Below, in pieces: positions 33,036 through 44,390 of a stretch of DNA of 64,000 nucleotides. Positions within the stretch are counted from its first letter, which is position 1; each line of letters starts with the position of its first letter. The stretch is from Thermothielavioides terrestris NRRL 8126 (lineage: Eukaryota > Ascomycota > Sordariomycetes > Sordariales > Chaetomiaceae). The stretch is taken from contig NC_016458.1 of assembly GCF_000226115.1 (NCBI RefSeq), forward strand, positions 6,854,001 to 6,918,000, given 5' to 3'. The translations under genes and the position numbers were made by a program. Under the pieces are notes generated by a model. It had not been told where the DNA came from and did no database searches. It saw only the letters and a list, made by a program, of their open reading frames with translations.

Positions 33036-34098
33036 TTACTGAGCCTTCTTCGCAAACTCCACCCTCAGGATCAAGTGCCTGAAACCGAAGCCGTCCATCT
33101 TGTTGCACGCCTTGATGGCATCGTTACGGTCCGCAAAGCTGATAAATGCAAAGCCCTTGGCCAGGCCGGTGTCGCGGTCCTTGGCGAGGAAGACGCGCGT
33201 GACGCGGCCGAACCGCTCGAACATGTCGCGCAGCTCTTGCTCTTCGGCCATCTCGGAGACCTAAACCCAACAGCAGTCAGCAAAAAAAGATGGCTCTGAA
33301 CAGCTAGCTAGATACGAGACAGAGAACCCCGGAAACACCGAGGAAAAAAACACAGACGACTCACGTTTGTGACCCTGAGCGTGGCGAAGTCGTCCCGCTC
33401 GCCGTACTTGCCGCCCATGCGCTCGCCGTCGCGCCCGCCCGGGCCGCCGCGCAGCGCCGGCGGCACGTACGAGCCCTTCTTGCCCGGGCCGGCGGCGCCG
33501 GCCAAGCTGGCGGCCCCGGCGGGCGCCTCGTCGCCCAAGCCGGCGGCCATGTCGGCGGTGCCGGCCTCGCCGATGGGCGCCATGGTGTCCTTGTACGGGC
33601 AGCGGGCGGTGAAGTGCTCGCCGTTGCAGATGCGGCACTTGACCTTCTTGTCCTTGAGCTTGTCCCTCATGGACTGCGCGTTGGGGTCCTTGCTCTCGTC
33701 CTTGGAGTCCTTGCGCCAGTTGATCGACGGCGTGAAGATGATGTTCTCGCCCACGCTGGTCGTGTCGGGCGCCGGGCCGGCCGGGTCGTTGGCGCTGGCG
33801 CCGAACTTGGCCCACCCCTTGCGCTCCGCTACGCGCGGGTTGACGACCTCGCGGCGGACGACATAGCGCACGCGGCGGGTCGTCTTGACCTTCTGGCCGT
33901 TGTCGTTGTAGCTGTACTCAATGATGGTTGTCGTGCCATCCTTATTCTGGATCTTTTGCGGCGGCGGCAGATCCGTCGTCGTCGTCGTCTCGTCGAGCTC
34001 CTCGTCGTCCGCCCAGTCGTGCCTGCAGCCGGTCCGTCAGATAGAGCTTCACACAAAACAAACGAGTGAGACTGCGCCTACTTTTTTTGCGTCGCCAT
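33036..34098 (-). CDS. tif35: translation initiation factor eIF3 subunit G
   Basis: An RNA-binding subunit of eIF3, acting in scanning and reinitiation in the cytosol. Exons: 34098-34082 (17 nt), 34022-33365 and 33260-33036, giving 299 residues, the usual size. The first exon codes only MATQK and part of a lysine. After splicing the protein reads [11 protein letters not shown], the conserved eIF3g N-terminus. A zinc-knuckle motif [13 protein letters not shown] (CX2CX3HX4C) lies in the middle, then a Gly/Ala-rich linker with [13 protein letters not shown]. The C-terminal RRM has RNP2 (TLRVTNV) and RNP1 (KGFAFISF), ending [15 protein letters not shown]. The RRM is split by a 104-nt intron with a GTGAGT donor. 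Confidence 0.94.
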
Positions 34099-34926
34099 CT
34101 TTGCGGTATGTGGGCTGTTGTGCTTGGTGGGGGTTTGAGGAGAACCGAGTTGCCTCGCCGGCCGAAATTTGGGAAATCTTGGTGTGGGGCAAAAATTGGG
34201 TGGCACACCGCGCTACCATCAAGTTGCAAGCGCCTTGCCGCCGTTTCCCACCAGTTCTTCTGGGCAGCCAGGTCACGACCTTTGCAAATTCCGATGAGTT
34301 ACGGATTCGCCCCTCCAGACCTGCATGATCATAAGAGCGGCGGCAGGTTCGTTCTGGAGCAAGCATTCGAATAGATTGAACCGAACACTAGCAGCTCGTA
34401 TCGGCAACATCGACAACCCCTTCTTAGCAAGAGGGCGATGGTCCAAAGCAACCAGAACCAGGAGCACAAAGCCATCTCGGGCAGGGTGTGCTGGACACAA
34501 TGACGCCTACTTCACAACGCCTCCGTTCCCGTGGCCTCAGTTCCCGTCCAAGCAGCCCCGACCCGTGTTTACACGATATAATAACAGTGGATGTCATCAT
34601 TGAGCAGGAATAGGTAATATCGTCGTCGAATGTCGTTCAGTTGGTATAGTTCCCCTCATTACATATTCCCGCCACAATTCCAAGTAGCACTTCGATCATG
34701 AGGATTCCTGCTGTGAGCAGGCAAATGAGTGAAAGGGGCAGCGGCGTCTGTGTCGAGAGCCGTTTTAAAAAAGGTGCGGAAGCCTCGGTGGTTGCTGGTA
34801 GCGTCGTGAGGGGCGGTAGCTCCGGCCAGTCCCGAGCGTTTGCTTTTGTTCCTCGGCCGAAGTTCGTGCATCGCGCCCTTCTCTTACACTGGGCAAAGCA
34901 TCAACACTGCCGAGGTTTTGTGCCCT
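34099..34926. other. intergenic region, ~0.8 kb
   Basis: Between the eIF3g start and the PH-domain gene's stop, both on the minus strand. The right part is the 3' flank and the left part the eIF3g promoter. No further gene is seen. Confidence 0.55.
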
Positions 34927-37359
34927 TCATATGAATCCCGGCGGCGGAAAAACTTTCACCCTCGCAGTTCGAGGTATGGGAGGGAGAGCTCTATTCGGCG
35001 GAGGAGCAGGCGGAGGGCCTTCCGCCACTTGCGACATGCCCCGCCGCTGTAAGAGCGACTGCGATGGCGAATCGAGCCCGAGGCCCTGGGATGACTCCGG
35101 CGCCGGTATCGGGGACGGCGTATGAGCTCGCCGGACAGGATCAGGCCGGGGGGACAGCCGCAACGCAGGCCTCTCGGCTTGCTGGGGCGGGGTGAAACTC
35201 AGCCTCCGCGCTCGCATCTCGGCCTGTGCCGCTGGCCGAGTTGTCTCGTACGCGCCGAGCGACAACCTAGACCGCGGCATGTCGAGGGGATGCAAGACCT
35301 CGGGTGGCGCAAAGGTGCTCTGTCCCTCTGACCTCCCTTTCAGCGGTTCGTTCGAAGCTCTCTGATCCTCGTGTACCACAATCTCCGGAGCGCTCGCTTC
35401 TGTCGATACACCGGAGTCCCGAGTCGCGCCAGCAGATGTCTCACGCCCTGTAACCTCACGCTCGCCCGGCCGCGGCGATGTTACAGATGGTGTAAGGGGG
35501 ATTGCTGACCGAGGGCTCCCACTACCTTCCGTTCCCGTCCCAAACCGGCTCAATGATGACGAGGCGGGTGAGGGTTGGTCCTCAACTAAGGACAACGGGC
35601 GCGGATTGATGGCCAAGGCTGACGGTGGCGGTCTCCGGGCGCTCATCCGCCCTAGCAAAGGCGACGCTGTGGTTTCCGTTGGCATTCCCGGGGGAGGCCT
35701 GGCAAGAGAATGCCTTTTAGCTGCGCCTTGAGCCGTGTTGAAGTTCGCCGCGGACTGCGATGCAGGAGCTTCTGGCTGGCCAGAGTTTGAATACGTCGAG
35801 AAGGGCCGGAATGATTGGGCAGCAACCCGCATCTCAAAGACGTGGTTCACGGCCTGAAGAGACCGTCTTCGATCGATGATGGCCTTCGCGTTTGGCCTCA
35901 GCCTTGGCTGCGGCGCTTCCTCTGATCGCGGGGGTTGCTGCATGGGCAGATCAAACTCCCCAAACGAGTCTCGGACAGGAGAGCATGCCGGAGACGAACC
36001 GACCGAGGTGACCATAGTCCGCTGGCCTGACGAGATGAATGAAAAGCGGTTGGTACTATCCCTTAGGGCGTCAAGCTGTCTCCCGTCATGCGAGATGAAA
36101 CTCGCAGTCGAGTTGTCATCGCACGACTGATCCCGGATCAGATCCTCCTGCGCGGAGCCGAGATGGACGTCCGGGCTTGACAGGGCTAGATTCTGCTCCC
36201 AAGACTGATCGGGCGTCATGGCGCGTGAGAATCGATCGGGATCTTTGACGATCAAGGTTCTCTGGCTGGCCTGGCTCCTCAGATGCTGATCTCGGTTCTC
36301 GGTCATGGGCTTGCCTGTTTCCGACAGGACCTTCCTTCCACCAAGCGCCTCGATTTCCCGCCGGAGAATTGTAATCCAGCTTTCCATTTCCTCGGCGCTC
36401 TCGAAGACCATCAAAAACGTCGGCGAGTGGCGTCTCTCTTGGCCGCGGAAGGGGAGCCGCGCGCGGAGCGAGGAATGTGAGCCAGCAGCGCCGTCGGGCT
36501 CCGCGACCGATGACACCTGAAGAACCCAGTGGCGCCCAGGGATAGCGTCACTCGCGAAGGCCGCCGAATCCTTCCCTAGTTGGAGGACTCTCTCTGGCAA
36601 CCGGTCATACGATCCTTCCCCCGCGTACTGCAGCAGATATCCCGAAGTGACGAGTATAAAGACCTTAGATGTCCACTCGAACTTGGTCGCAGAACCGGAT
36701 GCGTTCCTGCGATGCCTCCGTTTCGGCTTGTCATCCCCTGTTTCTCCGGGCGTGTCGACGGTACTGGGACTCAAAAGTGCCCCGAGCGAGCCGCTGCTCT
36801 TGTGGTGGTGTAGCCGGAGTATGACATCAGCGGAGGCGGTGCATGCGGGAAGATGGGCGTATTTGATTGCCTGTGGGTAGGCTTGGAACAAGGGGGGCGG
36901 GCTCCAGGCTGCGATTCCGTCAGGATTGGCCGTTGGCCGGACGCCGCTTTCGGATTTCTTGTGCTTCAAGCTGGGGCCTGAGGATGTAGCCTTGGAGAAG
37001 GACGGCAGCGAGATCTCGGATCGGTGCCCCTGTGCGTGATGTAGACCGTAAGGCCAAGCGATCTCTGCCAACGAGGCGCGTAAACCCCCAGGTTTTTGCG
37101 AGACATCCGGCGGCGAAACGGGGCGCTTGTCAGCATCAGACCCTTCCCTATGCCGACCGAAGATGTTCCTCAACCCCAGTCTCGATTCCCTCTTGCGTGC
37201 CTTGTCCTCTGACTCGGCCCGCAGGGGAATTCTGACTGGCTCTCCGGCGACGGTGTGGATATGCGGCGGCCGTGCCCTCCGTTCGTGAGACGCTTGGCTT
37301 GGGTTGAGGCCAACCATGCCGGAGGAGGCCGGCTCCGGTGTGACGGGCATAACGGGCAT
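34927..37359 (-). CDS. PH-domain-containing protein, function unknown
   Basis: An intron-less gene for 810 residues. Residues ~1-210 are basic and Ser/Pro-rich (KARKRESRLGLRNIFGRHRE). A pleckstrin-homology-like domain spans about 225-340: FEWTSKVFILVTSGYLLQYA opens it, RHWVLQVSS is internal, and FLMVFESAEEMESWITILRR is the closing strand and C-terminal helix with the invariant PH tryptophan. The remaining ~470 residues are disordered and Ser/Pro-rich, with many SP/TP sites and a proline-rich end (EGPPPAPPPNRALPPIPRTA) that could bind SH3 domains. This layout suggests a membrane- or cortex-associated scaffold, but that is inference. The start MPVMPVTPEP follows an in-frame stop upstream. Confidence 0.85.
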   Translation of the reverse strand: MPVMPVTPEPASSGMVGLNPSQASHERRARPPHIHTVAGEPVRIPLRAESEDKARKRESRLGLRNIFGRHREGSDADKRPVSPPDVSQKPGGLRASLAEIAWPYGLHHAQGHRSEISLPSFSKATSSGPSLKHKKSESGVRPTANPDGIAAWSPPPLFQAYPQAIKYAHLPACTASADVILRLHHHKSSGSLGALLSPSTVDTPGETGDDKPKRRHRRNASGSATKFEWTSKVFILVTSGYLLQYAGEGSYDRLPERVLQLGKDSAAFASDAIPGRHWVLQVSSVAEPDGAAGSHSSLRARLPFRGQERRHSPTFLMVFESAEEMESWITILRREIEALGGRKVLSETGKPMTENRDQHLRSQASQRTLIVKDPDRFSRAMTPDQSWEQNLALSSPDVHLGSAQEDLIRDQSCDDNSTASFISHDGRQLDALRDSTNRFSFISSGQRTMVTSVGSSPACSPVRDSFGEFDLPMQQPPRSEEAPQPRLRPNAKAIIDRRRSLQAVNHVFEMRVAAQSFRPFSTYSNSGQPEAPASQSAANFNTAQGAAKRHSLARPPPGMPTETTASPLLGRMSARRPPPSALAINPRPLSLVEDQPSPASSSLSRFGTGTEGSGSPRSAIPLTPSVTSPRPGEREVTGRETSAGATRDSGVSTEASAPEIVVHEDQRASNEPLKGRSEGQSTFAPPEVLHPLDMPRSRLSLGAYETTRPAAQAEMRARRLSFTPPQQAERPALRLSPRPDPVRRAHTPSPIPAPESSQGLGLDSPSQSLLQRRGMSQVAEGPPPAPPPNRALPPIPRTARVKVFPPPGFI

Positions 37360-39988
37360 AACGAGTGAACACGGCAGATATGCCGCTTAAGGTGCCAAGC
37401 GACGGTGTGTTGTTGAACTGGCGCGGCGTCCCGCTCACAATCGCTGGGTTAAAGCATGTGCGGTGTGTTGTGGCGAGGCCACAGCCAGAGATGCACCGAC
37501 CCAAGTGTGTGCACTGGGCAACACGACGAAAGCACGGAGGGCAAAGTCGAGGCGCACGACCTGCCGAGGAGGTAACGTTAAAAGGAGAACACGAGCGAAA
37601 AGGAGCGGCAGCCGAGACGCGTCCCGGGTTGGACAAGCGAAGCAAAGGAAACAAGACGAATGGAAGGCGCGTCCCAGCTGCGGCTGCGGCGGAACTCGCA
37701 GGCGGCTGGCCAACGGGAGTCGACGAAACGGTCGGAAGCAAGGAACTATAGCCACGGCTTGCCGAATATACGTCAGAGCTCGCGGTGCTGCGCGCTGTTG
37801 CCGGGAGCTCGAAAAGGAAGGGACGAACCGCGATGGAACCACCTAACGCAAGACGTACATTAAACGGGCAACACCACCGAGCACCGCGGGGAAAGCTACC
37901 GCTTTATCCGTACACCTGCCCGCATCATATTCACGGACTGTCGTGACATCCAGCGTGGTATTCCCGGGGCAAATTACAGCGTGGGAAGGGGAATACGCCA
38001 AGTAACGCAAAAAACCACTGCTGGGAGGGCCCGGACAAGGGGCGGATCTGACAGCCACAGTTCCCGGCTTCCGTTTTTGACATCTCCCGGGGGGGAACCG
38101 GCGCGGGGGGACTGGTTACGCTCACGCTACGCTGCTGTGCTCATTAACTTACTGTGTACTGTGTACTACCTGAAGTACACTACACTTCATCTATAGGCGT
38201 GTATAGGACGTGACACGCACCACTGACCGAGACTTAACACCAGTTTGGTTACTGTGTTAAAGCCCACGCGAGTGACCCGAGTGGCCGAGTCACAGTGCGT
38301 CTCTCCAAACTGAAATGAAGGAAAAGCAAAATCGGGTCGATACGGTCGAGTCCCATCGAGTCCCGGACAGGGAGCTCTTCTCCTGGGGCCCCTGGTCCAA
38401 TCAGCCCCTGTCGTCGTGGCATCAGACAGGGGTCCAATTTCCGAACAAACATCCCAGTCAAGTGAATGTGTCCGATGATCTGAATTTTCGTCGCATTGCC
38501 AGAGGATTCTGAAGAACAGCGACAGCGAGGAGTCCTTTCTGCCGGATGCAGAATGAAGATCACGTTGGCGGGTAACTTAGGCATTCACCCCATGGACGGT
38601 ATTTTTCAGAAGCATTCAATTCCCCCACATAGCAATAAGACATGGGCCAGGCCCTGGACCGGAGTTGGCCGCCTCGACTTTTCGGCTCCTCGTGACGCTC
38701 GTGTCTTTGGCTTTCAGCCCATCAGGAGCAAGGACTCGAGACCGCGAAACAGATCGTCGCGCCACTTTTCTGTTTCCAAACAATGTCTTCACTACACTAC
38801 ACTACTGCGTAGTTACAGTGACTGCAAGCCTCGCCTTGATATGGACTGTCGCCTTGTTTGCGTATGGCGACGCTTGGCTTTTGGTCACACCTATTGGCGG
38901 GCGGGTTATAACGAGCCCGGACTACTTTGTATGGTTTGGGCTGAGAAAACTGTTGTCTCGTCAGGAATTACGGATAGCTATTGTCTGCGTACCAAGTACA
39001 CGTACGGAGAACAACATGCGGCTCCTCTCCTTGGGCCATAGATTACACTACACCAGGGTTACACGTGAGAACTCGATGCCGACAGACTGGTCTCAGACAT
39101 ACGGAGTACAAGGTTGCGTCACCCACATCACCGAGAGTTGATCCAGCCCAACGCAGCCTCCGACGGGGCGAAGCTCTCGCAGTTCGAAGGAAAGGCGGGA
39201 CGAGGTTTCCGCTACACGTGTGACGCTAGGTCTCCACCTCCAGTCACCAGTGTTTCCTGGGCCTGGAGAAACAGGGCAAAAACGTCGCCGATCCTCGACC
39301 CGCAGCGACGGTTACGCGCATATTTGCTGCAGTTGAAGGACCAGGGAAGAAAATCTGAACGCCGATGACTGGATAACTAACCAACCTTCGGCCACTGAAA
39401 CGCACCGTTGCCCCGATCAGCAACAGGGCCAGATCCTCATCCGTTCTGCACACTTCACTGCCACATATTCGTGTGCATCTCTCAACGTACACAGTACGTT
39501 CCTTCTTCCCGAGTGCTGAAAAGGGAAGCATTGCAGGGCAGGAAAAGAGACTAAGCAGCAGAAAAAGGACACTGTGGGCGGGGGAAGGGGGAACGTTGCG
39601 GATAGCTACTTGGTATGTGCCGAGACCCAACTTGTCCATCCTCACCAGGCCACCCAACCGCACGACCTTGTCCACTCAAGCCAAAATTTGTCACCGTGTC
39701 AATACCGTAGCGTCGTGTAGTTACCGCAGGAGTGTAGTGTATTCAGTACCGAGCGCCGCAGCAACCCACGCCCACCGGGTCCGGGTTCGGCTCTCAACAT
39801 TGTTCCTGCATTAGCGCCATGCACATCGAAAATTGGGGTTCGCCTGATTCGATGCCCCATCCAACCAGCCCTCTCCTCGACCAAGGCAGCCACGCGGGCG
39901 CTGGACCCAGAGAACGACCTTCCCATTTCTTTTTTCCCGTTGGCCGCAGCTGAGAAATTGTCATGGACCGACCCACCGTCTCCCCAAG

Positions 39989-40009
39989 AAAAAAAAAAAA
40001 AAAAAAAAA
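39989..40009 (+). repeat. homopolymer of 21 A
   Basis: An uninterrupted A run. No flanking retroelement sequence or target duplication is evident, so a retrotransposed poly(A) tail is not supported. Confidence 0.8.
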
Positions 40010-40610
40010 TCCAGGACACATCGCCTCAGGAACGGGAACTCAAAAGGGCCACGGCAGGACCAGGGTTGGGTTGGGGGATGCGTGCAAGGTTGTGTGCTCG
40101 GCTATGTATTCCGTAGTGTATCTTAAGGCTGACAGCCCTAACTTGCTGGCGCGGCTCCACCAAGATTGGGGACGCATTCAACGGCGAGTTCATGGACAAA
40201 AACAGTGTCCGGTCACTTTTGTCCCCAAACCGCGGTCTCAAATTGCTGCTTGAAGTCGACAGCAGTCCACTAGCCTGCCACTCTATTCGGGTATGGAAGA
40301 AGAGTATTTCGTCGTATGACCGTCTATGTCTTTACACTTGAATGTTAGCGGAAGCAATTTCGATTGCTCGACAGTGAATCTATCGAGTCGCTCCTCACAC
40401 AGAAAATGTTCAGACACGCAGCCCGAGACGCCGTCCCTTCTTAAATATGCTTGCCTGCCCCCAATGGCACAATACACAACACAGCTGGTTGCTCCTGAAG
40501 CCCCCGAACCCTTAAACCCCCGAACGATGGTCTGAAATTGAGGATGAGCGATGACAACCCAACCCAACACCAAAACTCCGGCCGGAGCTCCTCCATCCAT
40601 CCCTGCCGCT

Positions 40611-40687
40611 AAAAGAAGACAGAAAAAAAAGGAGAAAAAAAGAAAAGAAAAGGAAAAAGAAAAGGAAAAAGAAAAGCAAGAAAAAAG
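40611..40687 (-). repeat. A/G-rich tract (pyrimidine-rich in the sense of the adjacent gene)
   Basis: About 75 nt composed almost only of A and G on the plus strand, 180-250 nt beyond the stop codon of the minus-strand coiled-coil gene. The transcript of that gene would be U/C-rich here if it extends this far. Confidence 0.75.
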
Positions 40688-40863
40688 TCTCGCGAAAAGC
40701 CCTCTGGGAATAGAACCCGATACGTAGGGCAGGACGTCCGCCTATCCCATCCTCGCCGTCATCGTTCCCAACGCGCTCGATAAAAAGAGAATACCAGAGA
40801 CAGCCCATCCCATATGGAACATAAACGTCGTTAAGCATCAGAGCAGATGGCCTCCGTGCGGTC

Positions 40864-41994
40864 CTACTCTTCCTTCCCTGTGGAGGATTGCGAGGTGTCG
40901 GTAGGCGTCTGCTTCGCCGACTCGTCTTCGGACACCGACACAGAGCGGCCCAAGTGGGAAGCGTGCGACGGCTCGTGCGTCAGCGACGCACTGGTGCCCT
41001 GCAACTCGGAAAGCTGGCGCTCTGGTCACAGGGTTAGCAAAAACAAAACGTTCCCTTAGGGGGGTTGGGGGTGAACTGAGACGAGCTTGCCAACTCACCC
41101 AGCTCCCGGATGCGGTGCCGAAGCATCTGGTTCTCGCGGATGAGCATCTGCGACTCGGCCTGGTAGAAGGCGCTCTCGTCTCTGCCGCCCAGGGAGAAGG
41201 GCTCGGCGCTGTCGGCGCTGACTGAGGTGGAGCGCATCCGGGGCGAGGCGTTCCGGCTCGGAGTCCTCGATCGATGGCGGATGTCGGCTCGGGCCATGTC
41301 GAACGAGCTGCGCGGGAAGACGGGGCGAGCGCGGCAGCGAACCCGAGCTCGGGTACGCGGGCTGCGGCGACGAAGACAAGATCGGCAGCGGGGCGGGGCG
41401 GTCGGATGCCTCGTCGCCCGAAGCAGTAGTAGACCGGCTTTCCGCCTGCTGCTGTTGGCGCTGGAGCTGCTCTTGCAGGCGACGGATCTCGACAAGCAGT
41501 CGGTTGACCTGGTATTCTTGCTCGTTTTCGAGCTCTTGGTGCAGCTCGCCGAGGCTGGGGACTCGGTCGTGGCGAGGACCCCAAGAGGCGATCAGGCGAG
41601 GAGACGCAGAAACGGTGCGGGGGCTAGACGTCCGGTTCGTGCCCTGTGGGCCGTCCGACACCATCTCGCCGGGTGCGGGCACAGAGGGGTCGGCGATGTG
41701 AAGGTTCATGAGGACCTGAGATCGACGGCGATCACTGCTGGGTGATCGGTTGCGGGGGGAAAGGGGACTGTTTGACGAGCCTGTGCGTGCACAAACCGAT
41801 TAGTGAGTCGCAATCGTCCATTAGCGGAACGCGACCGAGTATGTATGCATACCTCGAGACGGGGACTCACGCTGCAGACTGGCGTTCATGGCCGCAGTAG
41901 CCTGCAGGGAAATGGATGGATGTCGCGAAGGAGAGAGGACGGGCGATGCTTCGCCCTCGAGACCTGTCGGGGACTCGTTATTCTCGAGGGGCAT
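40864..41994 (-). CDS. conserved fungal coiled-coil protein, function unknown
   Basis: I recognise this as a protein seen across Sordariomycetes but know no function for it. Exons: 41994-41871, 41780-41099 (interrupted, see below) and 41021-40864, giving 304 residues. The N-terminus has SPVLSPSRHPSISLQATAAM. Exon 2 holds MNLHIADPSVPAPGEMVSDG, a coiled coil SLGELHQELENEQEYQVNRL with a Gln-rich extension, then SFDMARADIRHRSRTPSR, DESAFYQAESQMLIRENQML and RHRIREL. Exon 3 completes RELERQLSEL and an acidic Ser/Thr tail. A frame change inside exon 2 must be bridged either by a 49-nt intron (41356-41308, GTACCC...GCGCAG) or by a one-base indel. With the intron the coding length is an exact multiple of three. 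It is divergent from the flavoenzyme gene. Confidence 0.8.
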
Positions 41995-43088
41995 CGTGGG
42001 CGACAAGCTTGTTCGACTTCCTAGAGAGGAGAATTCGTTGAGCGAGAATCGAAAGTGGTGCCATTGTGGTGAAGGCGAGGTTTGGTCGATCGATGAGGTT
42101 GGCAGGTGCCACAGTGAATAACGCAGCCAGGCACTGTGTACTCTACCCAACTTAGGGGACCCAGGTCTTATCCGCAAGGAAGCCGTACTTGAGCCATGCT
42201 GTTCGTAAGACAAGGATTGTAACCTCTGGCTAAGTGTACGGAGTGCATTATGTGTCAATCAGCAAGTCGGGTGCTTTGTGATGTTTAATAACGGGCCTAA
42301 AAATGAGCCTTGCGAGGGGCGGTCCAGCACTTCGCTCGGTATTCCACACAGATACGAGGCACTGTGGCAGCAGAGGCTCGAACGGTAACATCTAACTTGA
42401 CCATGTGAGGTCACAAGTGATGACATTGATGATGTCCTTGGCTTGCGCTAGGCAGGCAAAGGGGAATGTCTCTACTTGTGTAAATAGGCCTCCAGCCTCA
42501 TGCCCAGGGGTCACCACGAGTCTCTCAGCGGTGGTCACCAATGTTCAACGGAGCCCGTATACTGCCTTACGCGTAGAAGCCACCCACAAGCGACGCGTGA
42601 CGCAACTGTCGCTGAAACAGGTTGCCAAAACACAGCACTTGCCGACCCAACTCTTGATTTGCATTCCCATGATGACTCTCGGAAGAATATGGCCGAGTTG
42701 CCAGCGACACAGCACATTCTCTTCAGCTAATTTCTGTTCCGCGATGTTGGGCATTTGGCAGAGTAAGCGGGCGCTTCCTTCCCTTAAACCATAACATGAT
42801 TCCCGCCCCAGCGCCTGCCTTGTGACGTCCAGGCAGACCACGCAGACCGCGCGTGAACGGGTCCAGTCCAGTGCGGAGGCGGCAGCCCCGGGTCGGCCCC
42901 ACCATCCTCTCTGATCTTACTGTATTACTAACACTGTGCGACTGCCCCGTAGTCCTGCACCCTGCACTCCAGGGTTCAGCACGTGGCAAAGGCAGCGACT
43001 TACACTACTTACCTCGACCACTCGGGATAAATCCAGCCAGCCGGGAGGGCAGGTAATCCGCCAGCCAGAACCTATCCCTAGACGGAGG
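41995..43088. other. divergent intergenic region, ~1.1 kb
   Basis: Shared upstream region of the coiled-coil gene (-) and the L-2-hydroxyglutarate dehydrogenase-like gene (+). The short frames in it show no motifs. Confidence 0.55.
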
Positions 43089-44390
43089 ATGCGACCCGGG
43101 GCGAGCGCGGCGCTATCACTCCGGCCAGGCACATCATCAATCCGGATCCTGCCCCGCCCCCGGCGCCGATTATTTGCTTGCTACAACAACCATGCCACCG
43201 CCGCCAGGCCCTTTTCTCATACCACCTCCTCTCCCGTCTCCAGCACCGCCGACTTCACCCACGCCGTAATCGGGGCCGGCGTGGTCGGCCTCGCCGTCGC
43301 CCGGAACCTCGCCCGGCGCTCGGGCGGCGCGACGCTGCTGCTCGAGCGGCACGCCGCCGTCGGCACCGAGACCTCGTCGCGCAACAGCGAGGTGATCCAC
43401 GCGGGCATCTACTACGGCGCGTCGTCGCTCAAGACGGCGCTGTGCATCCGCGGCAAGGAGCTGCTGTACGCGCACTGCGCGCGCCACGGCGTGCCGCACC
43501 GGCGCACCGGCAAGTGGATCGTGGCGCAGACCGACGCCCAGCTCGCTGCGCTGCAGCGCCTGCACGACCTGTGCACCGGCGAGATCCACGTGCCCGTGCG
43601 CTGGGTCGGCGCTGAAGAGGCCCGCCGCCGCGAGCCGGCCGTGCGCGCCGACAAGGCCGTCCTGGAGAGCCCCACGACCGGCATCGTCGACAGCCACGCG
43701 CTGATGGTGTGCCTGCTGGGCCAGTTCGAGGACGCCGGCGGGACGCTGGCGCTGGGCAGCGCGGTCGAGGGCGTCGCGCCGCTCGGCGACGCCGGCAGCG
43801 CCGGGTGGCAGCTCCGCGTGCGCGACGCGGCCTCGGGCGAGGTGTCGACCGTCACGGCCGAGACGCTGGTCAACTCGGCCGGCCTGGGCGCCGTGGCCGT
43901 GCACAACATGATCGTGCCGCCCGCGCGGCGGAGGGAGATGTTCTACGCCAAGGGCAACTACTTCTCGTACGGAGCGTCGAGTCCGCGCGTCGGCACGCTG
44001 GTCTACCCGGCGCCGGAACCGGGCCACGGTGGGTTGGGGACGCACTTGACGCTGGACATGGCCGGGCGCATCAGGTTTGGGCCGGACGTCGAGTGGGTGG
44101 ATTCGCCGGATGACTTGGCCGTAAACGAGTCGCGGCTGGCGCAGACGGTGCAGGAGGTGAAGAAGTATTTGCCCGGGCTGGACGAGACGCAACTGCGGCC
44201 CGACTATGCTGGGATACGACCAAAGCTGGGCAAGCAAGGGGCTGTGGCGCATGGCAAAGGGTTCGTGGACTTTGTGATCCAGAAGGAGGCCGGGTACCAT
44301 GGTTGGGTCAACCTGCTGAACATCGAGAGCCCTGGCCTCACGAGTTGTCTGGCCATAGCAGAGATGGTCGAGAACCTTTTGTACGCATAG
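43089..44390 (+). CDS. L-2-hydroxyglutarate dehydrogenase-like FAD oxidoreductase, mitochondrial
   Basis: A 433-residue single-exon flavoprotein of the DAO family. The N-terminal ~50 residues are Arg/Ser/Ala-rich without acidic residues (RILPRPRRRLFACYNN), a mitochondrial presequence. The FAD-binding motif THAVIGAGVVGLAVARNLAR (GxGxxG) follows, then ERHAAVGTETSSRNSEVIHA and GIYYGASSLKTALCIRGKEL, the signature of L2HGDH/LhgO-type enzymes. The C-terminus has DYAGIRPKL, DFVIQKEAGYHGWVNLLNIE and SPGLTSCLAIAEMV. Family members oxidise L-2-hydroxyglutarate to 2-oxoglutarate, a metabolite-repair reaction; activity here is inferred. The ATG at 43089 gives the best presequence, although the frame is open further upstream. 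Confidence 0.88.
   Translation: MRPGASAALSLRPGTSSIRILPRPRRRLFACYNNHATAARPFSHTTSSPVSSTADFTHAVIGAGVVGLAVARNLARRSGGATLLLERHAAVGTETSSRNSEVIHAGIYYGASSLKTALCIRGKELLYAHCARHGVPHRRTGKWIVAQTDAQLAALQRLHDLCTGEIHVPVRWVGAEEARRREPAVRADKAVLESPTTGIVDSHALMVCLLGQFEDAGGTLALGSAVEGVAPLGDAGSAGWQLRVRDAASGEVSTVTAETLVNSAGLGAVAVHNMIVPPARRREMFYAKGNYFSYGASSPRVGTLVYPAPEPGHGGLGTHLTLDMAGRIRFGPDVEWVDSPDDLAVNESRLAQTVQEVKKYLPGLDETQLRPDYAGIRPKLGKQGAVAHGKGFVDFVIQKEAGYHGWVNLLNIESPGLTSCLAIAEMVENLLYA

Larger units (their letters stand above)
37360..40863. other. intergenic region, ~3.5 kb
   Basis: No supportable gene. It contains GTACACTACACT near 38175, TACACTACAC near 38797, an A run of 21 nt (39989-40009), a TATTCCGTA copy near 40107, and a purine-only A/G tract (40611-40687) in the 3' flank of the next minus-strand gene. 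The 158-181-codon frames around 38496-39141 overlap each other and look random. Confidence 0.5.

Noticed and set aside
39989..40009. Poly(A) run as the tail of a retrotransposed element
   Set aside because: No upstream retroelement sequence and no target-site duplication could be seen.
40690..40780. tRNA-like string (GGGAATAGAACCCGATACG) next to a purine tract
   Set aside because: The T-loop does not fit the TTCRANY pattern, and I could not build an acceptor stem or a D arm around it.
43170..44300. 376-codon minus-strand frame over the flavoenzyme gene
   Set aside because: It is a GC-driven shadow without motifs, opposite a protein with a clear FAD site and family signatures.
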